Assembly: GCA_016584305.1 (NCBI GenBank)
Contig: JACEEZ010018080.1
Location: 151,001 to 215,000, forward strand
DNA from: Chionoecetes opilio
Lineage: Eukaryota > Arthropoda > Malacostraca > Decapoda > Majidae
Direction: 5' to 3'
Length of the DNA stretch: 64,000 nucleotides
Shown here: in pieces, positions 40,747 through 54,200 of the stretch
How positions within the stretch are numbered: the stretch's first letter is position 1
How the letters are laid out: each line of letters begins with the position of its first letter
Notes under the pieces: model-generated
What the model was told of the DNA's origin: nothing
Databases searched by the model: none
What the model saw: the letters and a program-made list of their open reading frames with translations, nothing else
Position numbers and translations under genes: made by a program

Positions 40747-43700
40747 ATGTCGCTAGTTTGCGCAAGTATGTTGATGTTTTTCGTATTTTTTAGTGATAAT
40801 ACATAATTCTGGGATGTTCTATGGCAGGGAACAATAACTTCAACATCGTGTCAACCATCTGCAAGAGTAGTGTGTAGGCCGTGGCTCTGGTAGTGGTGTA
40901 AATTAAGGTTCAAAGTGGAGGTTGCAGACGGCGCGGCCACGATGTTGTGGGGAGATTCAAAGTTTTATGATGTTTTATTGATGAAGCTGCCACTTGTTAT
41001 ACGAACTGTAGCATTATTATCACAGGCCAAGCCACTGGGCATCTGTTTTGGTTTATTTAAGTCAGCTCTACGCTTGTAAGCTGTATAAGTACTTTGACTG
41101 GTACCCGGAATTCTCGCCGCCGTCGACGAGTGTTCCGATTTTTCACGTCGACGAGTGTTCCACTTTTCTACAACCGATCCTGTACCCAATATATATTAAA
41201 TGAGCCTTTACCAGTGTTTCTGCATTCAGGGATTAAAACCAGCAATAGCTTGTTTTCAATGGCTTTCCCATTGTTAAAACTGTCACCATAAATATGGGTT
41301 AATATTACCCAGGAGTTGGCGGCGCCGACCAGCCGCGGCAGCCGGGCAATCGCGCACCATCAGAATTGCTTATTTAACCTAAATAACTCTACAAAACCTA
41401 ACCCAAACCTATCCCAAACGTAACCTAACCTAGCTAATAGTATATATAATTAAGTGCTATATTTTTATTTCCGTAAGTGAATAAATAATGCACATTATAC
41501 TGAGCCAAAAATAATAGAGAAATAGTACAGTAAGTCGTAAGGCCTATGAAGCCCGCCAACTCCTGCAGAATATTAACCGAGCCCCTATATTCTTATGATT
41601 ACTGATTACCTGTCAGTAACCAATCTTAAATTTCACATGGTAGGTAAGGCAGAGGGCAAAGGCGAGATACCTTGATAAGCATCTCAAGTTTTCCATAAGC
41701 ATTTTCTTGACTTCTTGATACCTCTATGGATATAAGCAATCCCTTTGAGTCTAGTAAACTATTCCTTTTCCACCCACAGTCTGCAACGAGGTGCCGGACA
41801 CGCCGGTGGTGTCGCCACTCTCCGGTGCCGTGTTTGAGCGACGCTTGTTGGAAAAATACATCGCAGAGAATGGCACCGACCCCATCACCAACAAGGAGCT
41901 CACCGTGGACCAGCTCATCGATCTCAAAGGTATTGTTTTCAGGCTACATAACGATTAACAACTTCTTGTCATCTCCAAGCTATTGTCTTCTTTCTGTTTA
42001 ACCCCTTGAGACCCAGAGCGTAATTTCCATTGTAATTTAGGACCATTAGACAATTTTTAGTGAATATAAGCAAGATTTTATAGATATCACCTGTTGAGTA
42101 TCCTTGTTGACTAACTAATTTGGTATATTCAGTTACTTTTTGTAATTTCATGGCTCGACAACATACAATATTTTATAGCAAGGGAAAGATCTGGGCGTGA
42201 AGGGGTTAATGGCAAATTTTCCCATTGTATCTTATGAAGTTAGACGGCCAATGATACACTTCCAACTATCTCTATCCATTGCCAAGCTATGGTTCTGAAT
42301 AAGGTGTAGGCTATCTCATCAAAAAAGTGAGGACGGTGGTGATGGATGCACACACATCTTTTCATGCCTCATCCGTGCCTCCCTCAGTGCCGCCCGTGGC
42401 CAAGCCCAAGCCCCCCAGCGCCACCAGCATCCCCGCCATCCTCAAGGCCCTGCAGGATGAGTGGGACGCCGTCATGCTGCACTCCTTCACACTCCGCCAA
42501 CAGCTGCAGACGGCACGCCAAGAATTGAGGTGCGACTTATTGTTACTATTTTGATTTACATTTATATTTACGTCACAATCATAACCTCGGCATCACATCT
42601 TAAATAATTTTGTTACTAGCAAGCAAAGATAAGTAAAATATCTTCCTCTTATTTCTCCTGTGCTACTGTGCATTTATTTTATTTTCAGTATCATTTCCTA
42701 TACATATCATGTTAATGCAGTAAGTTCTTTAATGTGTAAAAGAAACATGAGAAAAGCTTTATTTCCGCTTCCTTGCCTGCAGCCACGCCCTGTACCAGCA
42801 CGACGCAGCCACGCGTGTCATTGCCCGCCTCAACAAGGAGGTGACGGCTGCCCGCGAGGCCCTGGCCACACTCAAGCCCCAGGCCGGCATTGCCCCGGCC
42901 GCCCCAGCTGGACCAACCATTGTGAGTCATTAGCTAAACACAAATGTGACTTATCAACACATACTTGAATAGATCATGCATTGTTTTCCCTTATACATTC
43001 ATGATATCTAAGTCTAGTAGTGCACTGTTTATACCAAGATACCTTTTCGTGGCATCTCTCACCATAACAAAACAAACTGATGAATCATGACCCCGTAAGG
43101 TAGTCTCATTTGACATTAAGGAATATCATTAACTTTATTCACACACTTTTCACTCCCTGCAGGCTGTGACGGCAGACGCTGGCGGTGCCGCTGATGTGCC
43201 CAGTGAGGGCGCCGGGCTGACGGAGGAGGTGGTGGCGCGCCTGCAGGACACGGCCACCGTCCTCACACAGGAGCGCAAGAGGCGGGGCCGCACCGTGCCC
43301 GAGGGACTGACGCCGGCAGAGCAGATCAGGGGCTTCACCACCCTCGCCTCACATCCGGTATGCTGTGTCTTGTGTTTGCCTTTTTCCCCTCACAGATGTT
43401 CTTTGTACAGCTTTGTACAGTTCAATAGTTGTGAGGGATGGAGACGTGATGGTTGATCAATCAGTGGTGATCCTGGATAGGTTTGTTGCCAGGCCTTACA
43501 AATCTATGGCAGATCAGTTATTATGATAAACTGAGATGTGTTAAATGACACAAAATATTTGTTTTTATTCCTTCATTAATGCTTTGTGGGTAGCTTTAAC
43601 TAGCTTAGCAGTCATTAAGGTGTGATGATTGGTTGACATTCACATGTGAGCTGCTTTTCATTTCTGGACTGTGATTGAGCTTGTCTTGGTGTCCCCTCTC

Positions 43701-46461
43701 CCAGGGCCTACACAGCGCCTCAGTGCCCGGCATCCTGGCTCTTGATGTGCACCAGAAGGACACCAGCAAGATTGTGACCGGTGGCAGTGACAAGAATGCC
43801 ACGGTCTTCAACAAGGACACAGAGCAGGTGATACACTGCGGGGATGTACAATAATTATACAGTGTCCCAAATCATTAATTAGTCTTTGTGATTGTATGAG
43901 TTGTGTACCAACAACAGCTTCTGATGCAACTCAACTTCTATTGTAAAACTCATTAGATAATGATAAGTTGAATAAACGTATGTTACATACTAATTTATGT
44001 TGTACTTCTCAGGTTGTTGCCATCCTGAAGGGGCACACCAAGAAGGTGTCCTGTGTAGTGTATCACCCCACTGAGGACACCGTCATCACTGCTTCACCAG
44101 ACACCCAGGTACACACATGCATCAGCTTACCTCACTGAAGGTTACATTGGGAGTTAGGGGAACTAGATTCCAGTCTAGTCTGTGCTGATGCCTATTCCTT
44201 GGCGCAGCTGGAGGGCTGTTCATGAACATACATGAACATGAACATAGCACACATAGTCACAAAAACCAAAGGCTACTGAGCATTGATATTTGTAGAGCAC
44301 CGAATACCCAGGTATGAATATTTACAAGCATATCTCACACCAGGGAATATGTAGGACGAAAGGAGATGACACTAGACACCAAAATCTGAGGCAACTAAAT
44401 CTTGATGGTTGGAGAATACCAAACCTTTAAATCCACAGCAAACTCATAAATCATAATTGTTATATCCATGTGATGAATATTACAACTTCTCTGGTATTAC
44501 CAACTCAGGCAACTGAAGCTTTACATGTATTTATTTCATTCTCTTTAACTGATGTATTCTGTAGCTGCATGGCCACCCAGGGCAGGGCACTGATCACCCT
44601 GCACCCTCAGATCCGTGTGTGGAATGTCGCCACCTCCCAGACCCTGCAGCTGATCCGCGCCCACGACGGCCCCGTCACCGGCCTGTCCCTGCACGCCACG
44701 GGAGACTACCTCCTCTCTGCCTCCAAGGACCACAACTGGGCCTTCACAGACATCAGGACTGGACGTGTCCTCTGCAAGGTGAGGGACTGGCAGGGCACCT
44801 CAGCCACTCATCATCATCATTGTTCTAACTGGGGTAGCTTTGATCCAGTCTCCATTTCATGTTTTGTGGTACAACGGAATCATGAAAAATTCATCATAAT
44901 CATTATTATAGAGAGTAGCAACGTTTACTTCATTGTCCCTTCAGTCTCCATTCCTCTCTGACTGTCGCCATTGAAATTATCATCACATGGCTGCCTTCCA
45001 TCCGTTTTCCTTGTCTTATGTTATCAAAGAGCTTTATGTGATCTTATTCCATCGCCTCTGCAGGTTTGTGACACCTCGGCCAGCTCTCCCCTCACCGCTG
45101 CACAGTTCCACCCGGACGGCCTCATTCTGGGCACAGGCACTCAGGACGCCACCATCAAGATCTGGGACCTCAAGGAACGCTCCAATGTCGCCAATTTCCC
45201 AGGTGAGGTGTTGGAGATAAAGGTGATCAGGGAAAGCAGCACATGTCAATACCTTTACCATTATCCTGAGTAAATGGTTTTTTTCTATTATGTGAGGCCA
45301 TCAGGGTTGTTGTTGTGTTAACAGATCAAACTGAGGTAACCTTGGGAAACATGCGTTCATGGCACTCCTCTTCCTCTCTGGCTCTCAATTCATGTTTATG
45401 CACGACTAATGCACCGTAGTTATGCAATCATCAACAGGGTGACATTCTGCCTCAGTCAGGAGTAATTGCTTACGGCTCAACCAGCATGTTTACACCTTGT
45501 GTTTGCTGTGTCAGGACTAGAGGCAGTCAGAGCTAATCCATAGTTAACCTTAGACTCCTTATTCTATGGCTGTATGTCAGTCTTGCTAATCTTTGCTAAA
45601 CAATGAAGCCTTGAGTGTTATATTATTTAGCATCAGATGATCAGTGTTGTGTAATAAGCACATTATTGTTCCAGGTCACAGCGGTGCCATCAGCTCCATT
45701 GCCTTCAGTGAGAACGGTTACTACCTGGCCACGGCCGCCGAGGACTCCACCGTCAGGCTGTGGGATCTGCGCAAACTCAAGAACTTCCGCACCATTCAGC
45801 TGGACGAGGGCTATGAAGTGATGGACCTGAGCTTTGACCAGTCTGGCACATACCTGGCCGTGGCTGGCACTGATGTCAGGTGAGTCTCAGGATTTGAGTT
45901 GTGTCTGGAAAGTTTGGTGTTGGTAATGCCTTTGATAATGTAAGCTGATGACATAGCCACAATAATAAAGCCATGGGTAAGCCATATACGTATTTAGTTC
46001 TGAACTTCTGATGGTAGTGTAGTGACTTTGTTGTATGTCTACACATCTTATCAAGCAGTCATTGATAGTGCCACCTCTAGGTGAATGCTTACCGTGGTGC
46101 TCTACTATTTCAGATTCAATCTCTGATATAGATTCATGAGAATTTAAGGATGTATTGTTTATTTCTGATCTTTTTATCCGTCATCCTAAGTGTAGGTGCT
46201 GCAGCAGGAATGTGTAAGTGATGTAATGAAGTGCTCAGACAGGTACAGACAGGCGTATGGGACGTGAGATCCTTAGGTTGATAGAAATGTTAAAATAAAT
46301 GTATTGTTGTTTGTTGCAGAGTGTACCTATGCAAGCAGTGGAATGACCTGCGGGTGTTCAACGACCACACGGCCATGGCCACGGGTGTGCGGTTCGGCGC
46401 CAACGCCTCCTACCTGGCCTCCACCTCCATGGACCGCACCCTCAAGATCTACGGCCCTTAG
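40747..46461 (+). CDS. PRPF19: Pre-mRNA-processing factor 19, U-box E3 ubiquitin ligase
   Basis: Eleven exons: 40747-40765, 41780-41929, 42388-42529, 42783-42921, 43163-43357, 43705-43827, 44013-44108, 44611-44778, 45064-45202, 45675-45879, 46320-46461. All introns are GT-AG, phases close exactly, 505 aa (human about 504). PRPF19 is the scaffold and ubiquitin ligase of the NineTeen complex, needed for spliceosome activation, and also acts in the DNA damage response. Residues 1 to about 57 are the U-box (MSLVCAICNEVP, then [19 protein letters not shown]); the central part ([20 protein letters not shown], then [20 protein letters not shown]) is the coiled-coil tetramerisation region; residues from about 216 form seven WD40 repeats ([36 protein letters not shown]). 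Exon 1 is only 19 nt, so the start is easily missed. It shares a divergent promoter with SELENOM. Confidence 0.97.
41998..42209 (+). mobile_element. piggyBac-type MITE in PRPF19 intron 2
   Basis: TTAA at both edges (41998-42001, 42206-42209) and inverted CCCCTTGAGACCCAGA / TCTGGGCGTGAAGGGG termini. TTAA target duplication with CCC-starting TIRs fits piggyBac. A second copy lies in opposite orientation at 56233-56445. Confidence 0.85.
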
Positions 46462-48639
46462 AAACGCCTCCCCGTAACCCTAGCTTAAACCTAGCATTGT
46501 TATAACACTCACTAACTAGTGACTGCCTCCTCCTGTGGCAGTGAAAGTGTAGATACTTCAAGGTAAAGAAAGGACTTCCTTCACTCCAGCCACCCAGCAA
46601 GAGGCTCTAAGATAAGAATCAGAGAACAATTTCTACTGATCCATGAATCAGAAATTTAACATTCATGTCCTCAGTTTCATTTCTATACATATCCTGTTAC
46701 AATGACCTCTAACCTTAAAGTTTAAGTTAAGTATTTCCAATTCAGGAGTCATAATTTCAAATCAAATGTTATTTAGGTTTTTTTAAATTTCTGGATGAGC
46801 TAACTTTTTATAGCATATTTCATGTAGGAGACGCGCATGTGCGTATGTTGTGTGTGTGTATGTTTACCTAGTTGTAGTATACATGACTAGAGTCAAGCTT
46901 GTATGTTTGTGTGTCTGCTTCATTATCCCCGCCCCCGGGAGAGTCACCAGGCACACAGGACAAGGCTTGGCAATACCGATAGTTTGTATGTGTGAGTGGT
47001 GATATGGACACAAGCTATCCCAACGCAGCTCTTATTTCAATCATCTGTAGTGTGTTACAGTGATGAGGATAAATATATACAGTCACTCCCTTACTTAAGT
47101 ACTTTATTGGTTCCCGAGTTTTTTACTGAACTTTCAATGTACATTCTAATCCACTATTACTCCAGTCAATACCAAATACTGCACGCAGCATTGTCATTTT
47201 TTCTTTGTACAGTCTAGCTCTATCTCAGTAATACTCAGCAGTATATTTCACCAGCCTGAAATAGTATTGTTTCATGGCTTCTTGTCATCACCATTACCAC
47301 TGATTGAGACATGTTGAGGTGATTGAATAACTGTAAATACCGCAATATACATTTACCGACATGTTTTTAGGTAATTAGAATGTGTGTAAGTAAGGGAGTG
47401 TCTGTATTCCGTGAAGAGATCAAGTTACTTTGTGTCTGCTTTAGAGGACAGTCATCTTGTCAGGATTTACTCAAAATGTAGATTTGTATTACCACAACTA
47501 CTATTACCACCATTACTTCCGTTATTAGAGAGTAATGTTGAATTATTTAAGAATAATTCAGGTACAAATTTGTGCTGCATCACCCCTAGTGCTACATGTT
47601 ACTGTGTTGTCCTGTACAGCGTGTCAGGGTGGTTCAGTGGTACAGACAGACAAGGGGTTGTGTGTAGCGTCCCTGTGTTTGTGCCCGTCACCACTGTCTT
47701 GGGTTCATTGTGACGTGGTGGTAATTTGTACTATCCCATCCTGATGATACACACGATGATAGGATAGGATTGTCTAGATAGGATCCAAATCTCTGATCTT
47801 ATCTCATCGTCATGTACACAAGCAGTTTCACCAATGTTGAGGATTTATAGGAGAACAGTGTATTAGGTGGTGACGCTGTGCTGTGGTGTGGCAGCCGCAC
47901 AAGGTGTATAGTGTGTCCTCTCGCCTGTGTTGTGTAGCATTAAGGATATTGTGTTGCTATATCACTTGATAATCACAGGGGCATTGATTTGAAGTAAAAG
48001 TGTAAGCTAATAAGTATTTGATTCATCATTCTGTAGTAGAGAAAACCTATTTCATGATCAGGAAGTTTTATTGATATCTGAGCACTAAAAGGACCAGAGA
48101 TTAAGAGTTAAATTCAAGTGCCAGGAATCAGAGACCATTTAGCACTGTTATGTGTGGGGCCATTAAGTTATGGAGAGAGAGGAAACTGAAAAATGCTGGA
48201 TGGATTTGATATTTGATACACAGTATTAAAAAATGAATAGATTGATTAACAGCACGCCATATTATGTTCTCTATATCCCATTTAATATAATTTTTGTCTT
48301 ATGTAAGCAAACAAGAAATCTGAATATCCTGGAAAAAATACAATTTAGAATGTACAAAGACGTTCATTTACCACTGTGAAGAACCAAGGACACAGAAGTC
48401 TTGTAGCGCCAAGAAATTGTATGATCACACACTGCGCGTGCCAATGAGCGCCTAACTTCTGTTCTTACTTTAGTTTCTTATTGGGTCAAAGCAAACCTTG
48501 TTTTGTTCAATGCCTCAAAAACCCAATTTATTCACCTATCTACTCGACATAACTTTCCAGACAACTTTTCTCTCTTCTTCAATGACACTCAACTGTGTCT
48601 CTTACAATGAACATACTAGGAGTATCCTTTTACTGAAAA
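46462..48639. other. PRPF19 3' UTR and intergenic DNA
   Basis: No further exon is recognised. The 3' UTR probably occupies the first part. I found no unambiguous AATAAA close behind the stop, so the transcript end is unknown. Confidence 0.45.
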
Positions 48640-49000
48640 CCTCAACTGGAAATCTCACATTTCATCTTTTGCTAAAACAGCTCCTAAGAAGTTAGGTGTC
48701 CTGGCATCTGCATCCATTTTTTTCTCCCTCCCAATTGCTTGCTCTCTACAGGGGCCTTATCCGCCCATGTATGGAAAATGTCTTATGTTTGGGGGGGGGA
48801 TCCACTCATACAGCTCTCCTTAACAGGGTTGAGTCAAAAGCTTTTCGTCTTGTCAACTCTCCTCCTCTGACTGACTGTCTTCAATCTTTAAATCACCACC
48901 GTAAGTAATGTTGCTTCTCTTGCTATCTTCCACTGTTATTTTCATGCTCACTGCTCTTCTGAAACTTGCTAACTGCATGCCTCCCCCATCTCCCTCCCTC
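48640..49000 (+). pseudogene. LINE RT C-terminal fragment
   Basis: Encodes LLALYRGLIRPCMENV, LLNRVESKAFRLV and SLNHHRK, a close relative of the copy at 26060-26560. It breaks off after a CTTGCTAACTGCATGCCTCC block. Frame-broken. Confidence 0.8.
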
Positions 49001-49039
49001 CTTTTTTTTGGGGGGGGGTTGTCCTTGGTTAGTCCTTTG

Positions 49040-49105
49040 AGATGTACATAAGAATATAAGAAAATAAGGAAGTTACAAGAGGCCGCGAGACCTATACTTT
49101 AAAGA
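49040..49105 (+). repeat. Dispersed repeat end (family R2)
   Basis: AATAAGGAAGTTACAAGAGG then CCGCGAG. The same sequence appears at 58192-58235 (+) and inverted at 56175-56222 and 57050-57095. Confidence 0.65.
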
Positions 49106-49138
49106 TCTACACGAGGTATCTACACCTTTTCACTCAAA

Positions 49139-49440
49139 TTTAAACAATTGAACTTCAAATTAAAACAACTGGAGTTTAAATTAAAACAACTGTAGTTTAA
49201 ATTAAAACAACTGAAGTTTAAATTAATACAACAAGTTTAAATTAAAACAACTGAAGTTTATACTAAAACAACTGAAGTTTAAATTAATACAACTGAAGTT
49301 TAAATTAAAACAACTGAAGTTTATATTAAAACAACTGAAGTTTAAATTAAAACAACTGAAGTTTATATTAAAACAACTGAAGTTTAAATTAAAATAACTT
49401 AAAATTAAAATAACAACTTCGAATTAAAATAATTAAATTT
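49139..49440 (+). repeat. 21-bp tandem repeat, AT-rich
   Basis: About 12-14 copies of TTAAATTAAAACAACTGAAG(T), with variants TATATT and AATACA. It lies between a LINE fragment and the foldback element. Confidence 0.9.
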
Positions 49441-49764
49441 CAAATTAGAAGAAAAAATTCATCTATTATATTTTGAAATTAATTTGTTTTATTTTGAAGT
49501 TCTGTTGTTCTAATTAGAGAGTGAAAAGGTGTATTATGAAAACCCCCAGAAAAGTAACATATTTCTTCCTGCAAACTTTTTCTTATCTTTACCAGAGTGC
49601 TGCCAGCAAAGGGAAGAGAGGGAAAAAATTACTTATGAAAAGATATACCATTCTTTTAAATATTTTTACACAGCAAACTACATAGATAAAGCAACACAGG
49701 ATGAAGTAACGTATAGCTATTCCGTGTATGTTAGTACACATACTGTAGTTATGCAAAAGAAAAG

Positions 49765-50652
49765 AAAAGTTACATTTTTGGCACTCAAAAATTGTTGGCA
49801 CTCAAAACATTTTGGTACTCAAAATGTTTTGCCACTCAAAAACTTGTCACTCAAAAAATGTTGGCACTCAACTTTTTCCACTCAAAAATTTTGGCACTCA
49901 ACATTTTTTGGCATTAAAAAATTTGGCACTAAATTTTTTGGCACTCAAACATTTTTGACACTCAAACATTTTTGGCACTAAAAAAAAATTAGCATTGTGC
50001 CAAATTTTGGCACTAATTTTTTTTGGCACTATTTTTTTTTTGGATGAGTGATAGCCTGGGGGTACTACGTAGTACCCCCAGGCTGTCACTCCTCCCCTCA
50101 CTCGCTAGCTATAAAATAAATAAAAAATTATCGAAGTGCCAAAAAAATGGAGTGGCAAAAAAATTTGAGTGCCAAAAAAAATTTGAGTGCCAAAAAAAAA
50201 TTGTGCCAGAATTTTTCGAGTGCCATAACATTTTGAGTGCCAAACATTTGTGAGTGCCAAAATTGTTTGTGTGAGTGCCACACATTTTAAATGCCAAACA
50301 TTTTTGAGTGCCAAAATTTTTGAGTGCCAAATATCTTCGAGTGCCCAAAAAATTTGAGTGCCAAAATATTTTGTGCCAAAAAAACTTGCAAAAAAATTGT
50401 GCAAAATTTTTTTGAGTGCCAATTTTTTTTTAAAGTCCCAAAAATGTTCGAGTGCCAAAATATTTTGTGTCAAACATTTTTAAGTGCCAAAAAATTTGAG
50501 TGCCAAATTTTTGAGTGCCAACAAATTTTGAGTGCCAAAAAAATTTGAGTGCCAATTTTTTTTAAGTGCCAAACATTTTTGAGTGACAAAAAATGTTGAG
50601 TGCCAAAAAGTTTGAGTACCAAACATTTTTGAGTGCCAAAAATGTAACTTTT
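49765..50652. mobile_element. Foldback element built from GGCACTCAAAA repeats, 888 bp
   Basis: Perfect termini: AAAAGTTACATTTTTGGCAC at 49765 and its reverse complement ending at 50652. The left arm (to about 50040) is a run of roughly 13 diverged units of TTTTTGGCACTCAAAA. The right arm (about 50130-50652) is a longer run of the inverted unit TTTTGAGTGCCAAAAA. The centre has a perfect 32-bp palindrome at 50053-50084 (centre TAC|GTA, arms AGCCTGGGGGTACTAC). No protein-coding capacity. The architecture resembles Drosophila FB elements, whose long inverted termini are made of short tandem repeats, but no FB relationship can be shown here. It ends about 590 bp before the GET4 start. Confidence 0.88.
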
Positions 50653-51241
50653 GTTCCTGTAAATCTTTATGTAAAAAAAAAAAAGGTCCATCCCGATACT
50701 CCCCTTCGTTTATCATTAAGTATAATGTCAGCAACAAATCTGGTGCATCGATCTTTTCCCAGTACCTTACAGCAGAGATGATCAAGGGGTGACTGGAATG
50801 GTTCACTCGTATTGCTGCTACTAACTTATACAAAATATTGGTGCGAGGCAGAGGGAGTTGACCATAAAAAATTCTGGCGATCACTGGTAATTACGTAACT
50901 TTAGCAGCAGGCCTCATTGAAAACTATTTATATGCATTCAGGCGTGCCATGAGTAATAAGCTGGATCTTGAACATAATTATATGCTGTAGTGTTATCTAT
51001 CTGGTCTTGGTCTGAGTCTTGTTACACTCTCCTGTCCAAATAATATTGGAATGTTAACGTGCAGTCCCCTCCAATTGTTGTTATATTCCTTTACTGCAGC
51101 ATTAAACATACTATTTGAATGTTTAAGATAAGGATGTACCATTTATGATCCATTTGGAGTATAGGAAAGAATGTAAAAATAAGTAAGATATATTTTGTAA
51201 AGATGATCGTTGGAGGTTAGCGAGGGTGAGGGTTTGTAAAC
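50653..51241. promoter_or_regulatory. GET4 upstream region
   Basis: Non-coding. GC content rises toward the GET4 start, which is preceded by a G-rich TTAGCGAGGGTGAGGG stretch. No TATA element is convincing. Confidence 0.4.
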
Positions 51242-54200
51242 ATGGCTCAGGGAGGTAAAGGAATTCCACGAGTTTTGGCTAAATTAAAGTCTTCCGTGGA
51301 TGAGGGAAGGTACTATGAGGCCCACCAGATGTACAGGACCTTGTACTTCAGGTGTGTATTGGTGAAGGGTAATGGTTTGGAGTATTTCGTGTATCAGGCG
51401 AAGCACGGAGACTGGTGTGTGAGGAAGGCAGGCCCTGTGCGTGTGTGGGTGGTGTGTGTGTGCCATGTGGGGCTGGGGGCGCGGCGCTACCCAGGGCACG
51501 GCACGCACCCCACGCCCTGCCACACACCCCTGACTGAGCAGCTGGGGGGTAGCTGAGTGTGGTTTGCCAGACGTCTCAGGCCTTCATGACATGTTTCCTT
51601 ATCAACTCTTTGACATCATAACCATGGCTCCCCCATCAAACACTTAAAACCTTAATTACTAAACTTTTGTAGGTAAATTTTCGTTATTGGGCACTACCTA
51701 CTGGTTTCGAGGATAACACTTCATTTTCCTGAATCGTTTGTGTTCTGCAATTTAATGCATTACAAGGCACGTCGTTACAACCGTCCTCAACATGTAGATC
51801 TGACAATTTGCAGCATTTCTAACCCCCACAACACCCGTCGGAAATTAAAAATAACACGAGGGGGTCTGGGTAAAGACCTCAGCGAGGTTAGGTTACGTAA
51901 TCAATGCTCAGGCTAGGTTAGTTAACTAATGGGGGGTATGGTGGTAAGTTAAGGGAGATTTTGGATCTTACTAATGCAAGAGTTAACCAGTATCTTCACT
52001 CTTTCATCCCTTTCACTGGTAAACTCCGGAACTCTCTTCCTGTTTCTATTTTTCCACCTTCCTAAACTTAAATTTTTCTCAAGAGAGAAGTATCAAGACA
52101 CCTCCTAAACTAAATTGATACCCCGCTTCAAAACCAGATTAGCTTGCACCCTTCATAATTCCCTCTCTAGTCTCTGATTGATATCAACAATACATGATGA
52201 TATTACAACCACATAATAGCTACCGTAGATAACACTACAGTCGCCAGGACAACTTTTTTTTTCTGTTTACAGACGTGTGGTGGCGTTAATACTTACATTT
52301 CTACATTCATGATTTCAGGAAAGTTAGAAGGGGCTATCTGGAGAGTTTGTGTCATTTTGTGTCTTCATCTGTGTCATATTATGGCTATTAATGAACAAAT
52401 TACAAAAATATCACCAGAGTGGCGACCAACAATAAGGTCGCCAGTTATGTTTATTTACTGAGTGTCCTCCCGCTGTCGTCGTCGCCCGGAAAAAAAATGA
52501 GTAGGGAAATTTGAAACTGTATATACTTGCAGATGCAAAGCATAAAACAACGCTGAAACGGTAGATTATACATTCATGATATAAACTACTGTGTATCATC
52601 TTCAGTGACGCATACAAATCAGTAGTGATGCTATAATTCGTAATATATGGTGGCTGGCGACATAATTGCAGTTGGCGACTATACTGTTATCTACGGTACG
52701 TATAATAAACCCCAAACTAATAAAAAATCTACACTACACTAGTCCCATACAGCACAACAGTCTACCCTTACATTTTCCCAAACATTTCTCATCCCACGTT
52801 GACTGGCGTGGCATTTTTCCATCTGGGCGGCTTGACTATACTCTGGTTTTTTTTTACGAGGCAAAAATCCTGCCCCCTTGCTGCTTACTGACTGATATTT
52901 GATGCCAGGAGAAGGGAATACTACGCTTCTTCTAAATTTCAGTCGTATTTTATCACAGTTAACCATATTATCAGGTAAACATAGGCATACTTTTAAGCAT
53001 CAGACCTTAAGATAGAATGGAATTTTCGCCTTGTTAAAATAAATAGACTATAGTTGTCTCGCACAGTTTATTTTGGCGTCCCTACCCGGTGAGCTGTGAT
53101 CGTGTGCATTATGCTTTGTACGGTGATGCATTACTAAACAAGGATTTGTTCAAACTTCTAATGAAATCCTATTTTCAATTTTTACTGATTTATTTTACTG
53201 ATATACATTCTTTGTGTTTATTATTGAATGTCTTTCAGATATTGCAGTCAACAGAAATATGCTGAAGTCCTTGATCTGCTGTATGACGGAGCTTCACTAC
53301 TGCTGCGGCATGAACAAGTAAGGAAATAGCCAAACAACCTGTCATTTGACACACAGAAATCTTGATAGGCTACATGGATAGCTATTTAACCTGTAACACT
53401 TTGTTCAAAGACTTCATGCTTGATAAGTAAGACATTGCTCATTAACTGGTTATTTTCTCCTCACTTCCAGCAAACCAGCGGTGCAGATTTGGCTTTGTTA
53501 ATGTTAGAAGTGTTGGAAAAGTCTAAAACGGAACCAACAGAAGAGAACATTGCACGGATAGCCAGGTGAGTGTGTCTTGGTGCCTACAGTGTGACTCAAC
53601 CACTCCTCTCATTATTGCATGGAAAGGAGAATAGCCCAGGGCTGTAAGCAAACTTAAGAAAAATTAACATTTTACTCCCTCAAAAGGTAGTAAATAGTAA
53701 AATTATATTTAATAGGGAAATAGATGTAAGAGTTCAGAAAGGAGTAAAGGCAATTTAGTTTTAAGAGATATTCTGATATCTCAAGAAGGAATTAATCTTT
53801 CCCTAGTAAAGGTAAGCATGCCATGTTGCAGCTTGTTCACCCTGCTGAACCACGGCATCCCGGAGCGCCACCAGTACCTGGTCCGCGCCGTCAAGTGGTC
53901 CTGTGGAGACATTCACAAACTGGGTCACCCGAGACTCCACCAGCTCCTGGCACAGACACTTTGGAAGGGTAAGCTGCCACGCTGTGGTGTTCTTTATGAT
54001 GATTAACAAGTCTTGATGCAAAATGACTCGTATAAATGACTCTTGTCACTACATTGTTACAAGTTTTGTCATCAGGAGGCGAGATATGCCAAAGGGTCTT
54101 GCTGCTTTGCCATTTTAAGTGCACTGTGATCCTCCTTCATACATGTTGGTACAATCTTCCAAGACTCATTCTGTGTGTTGCCTTACAGAGAAGAACTATG

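Noticed and set aside
44470..44961. Independent 163-codon open frame with WD40-like sequence
   Set aside because: It is PRPF19 exon 8 (44611-44778) plus flanking intron sequence that happens to stay open.
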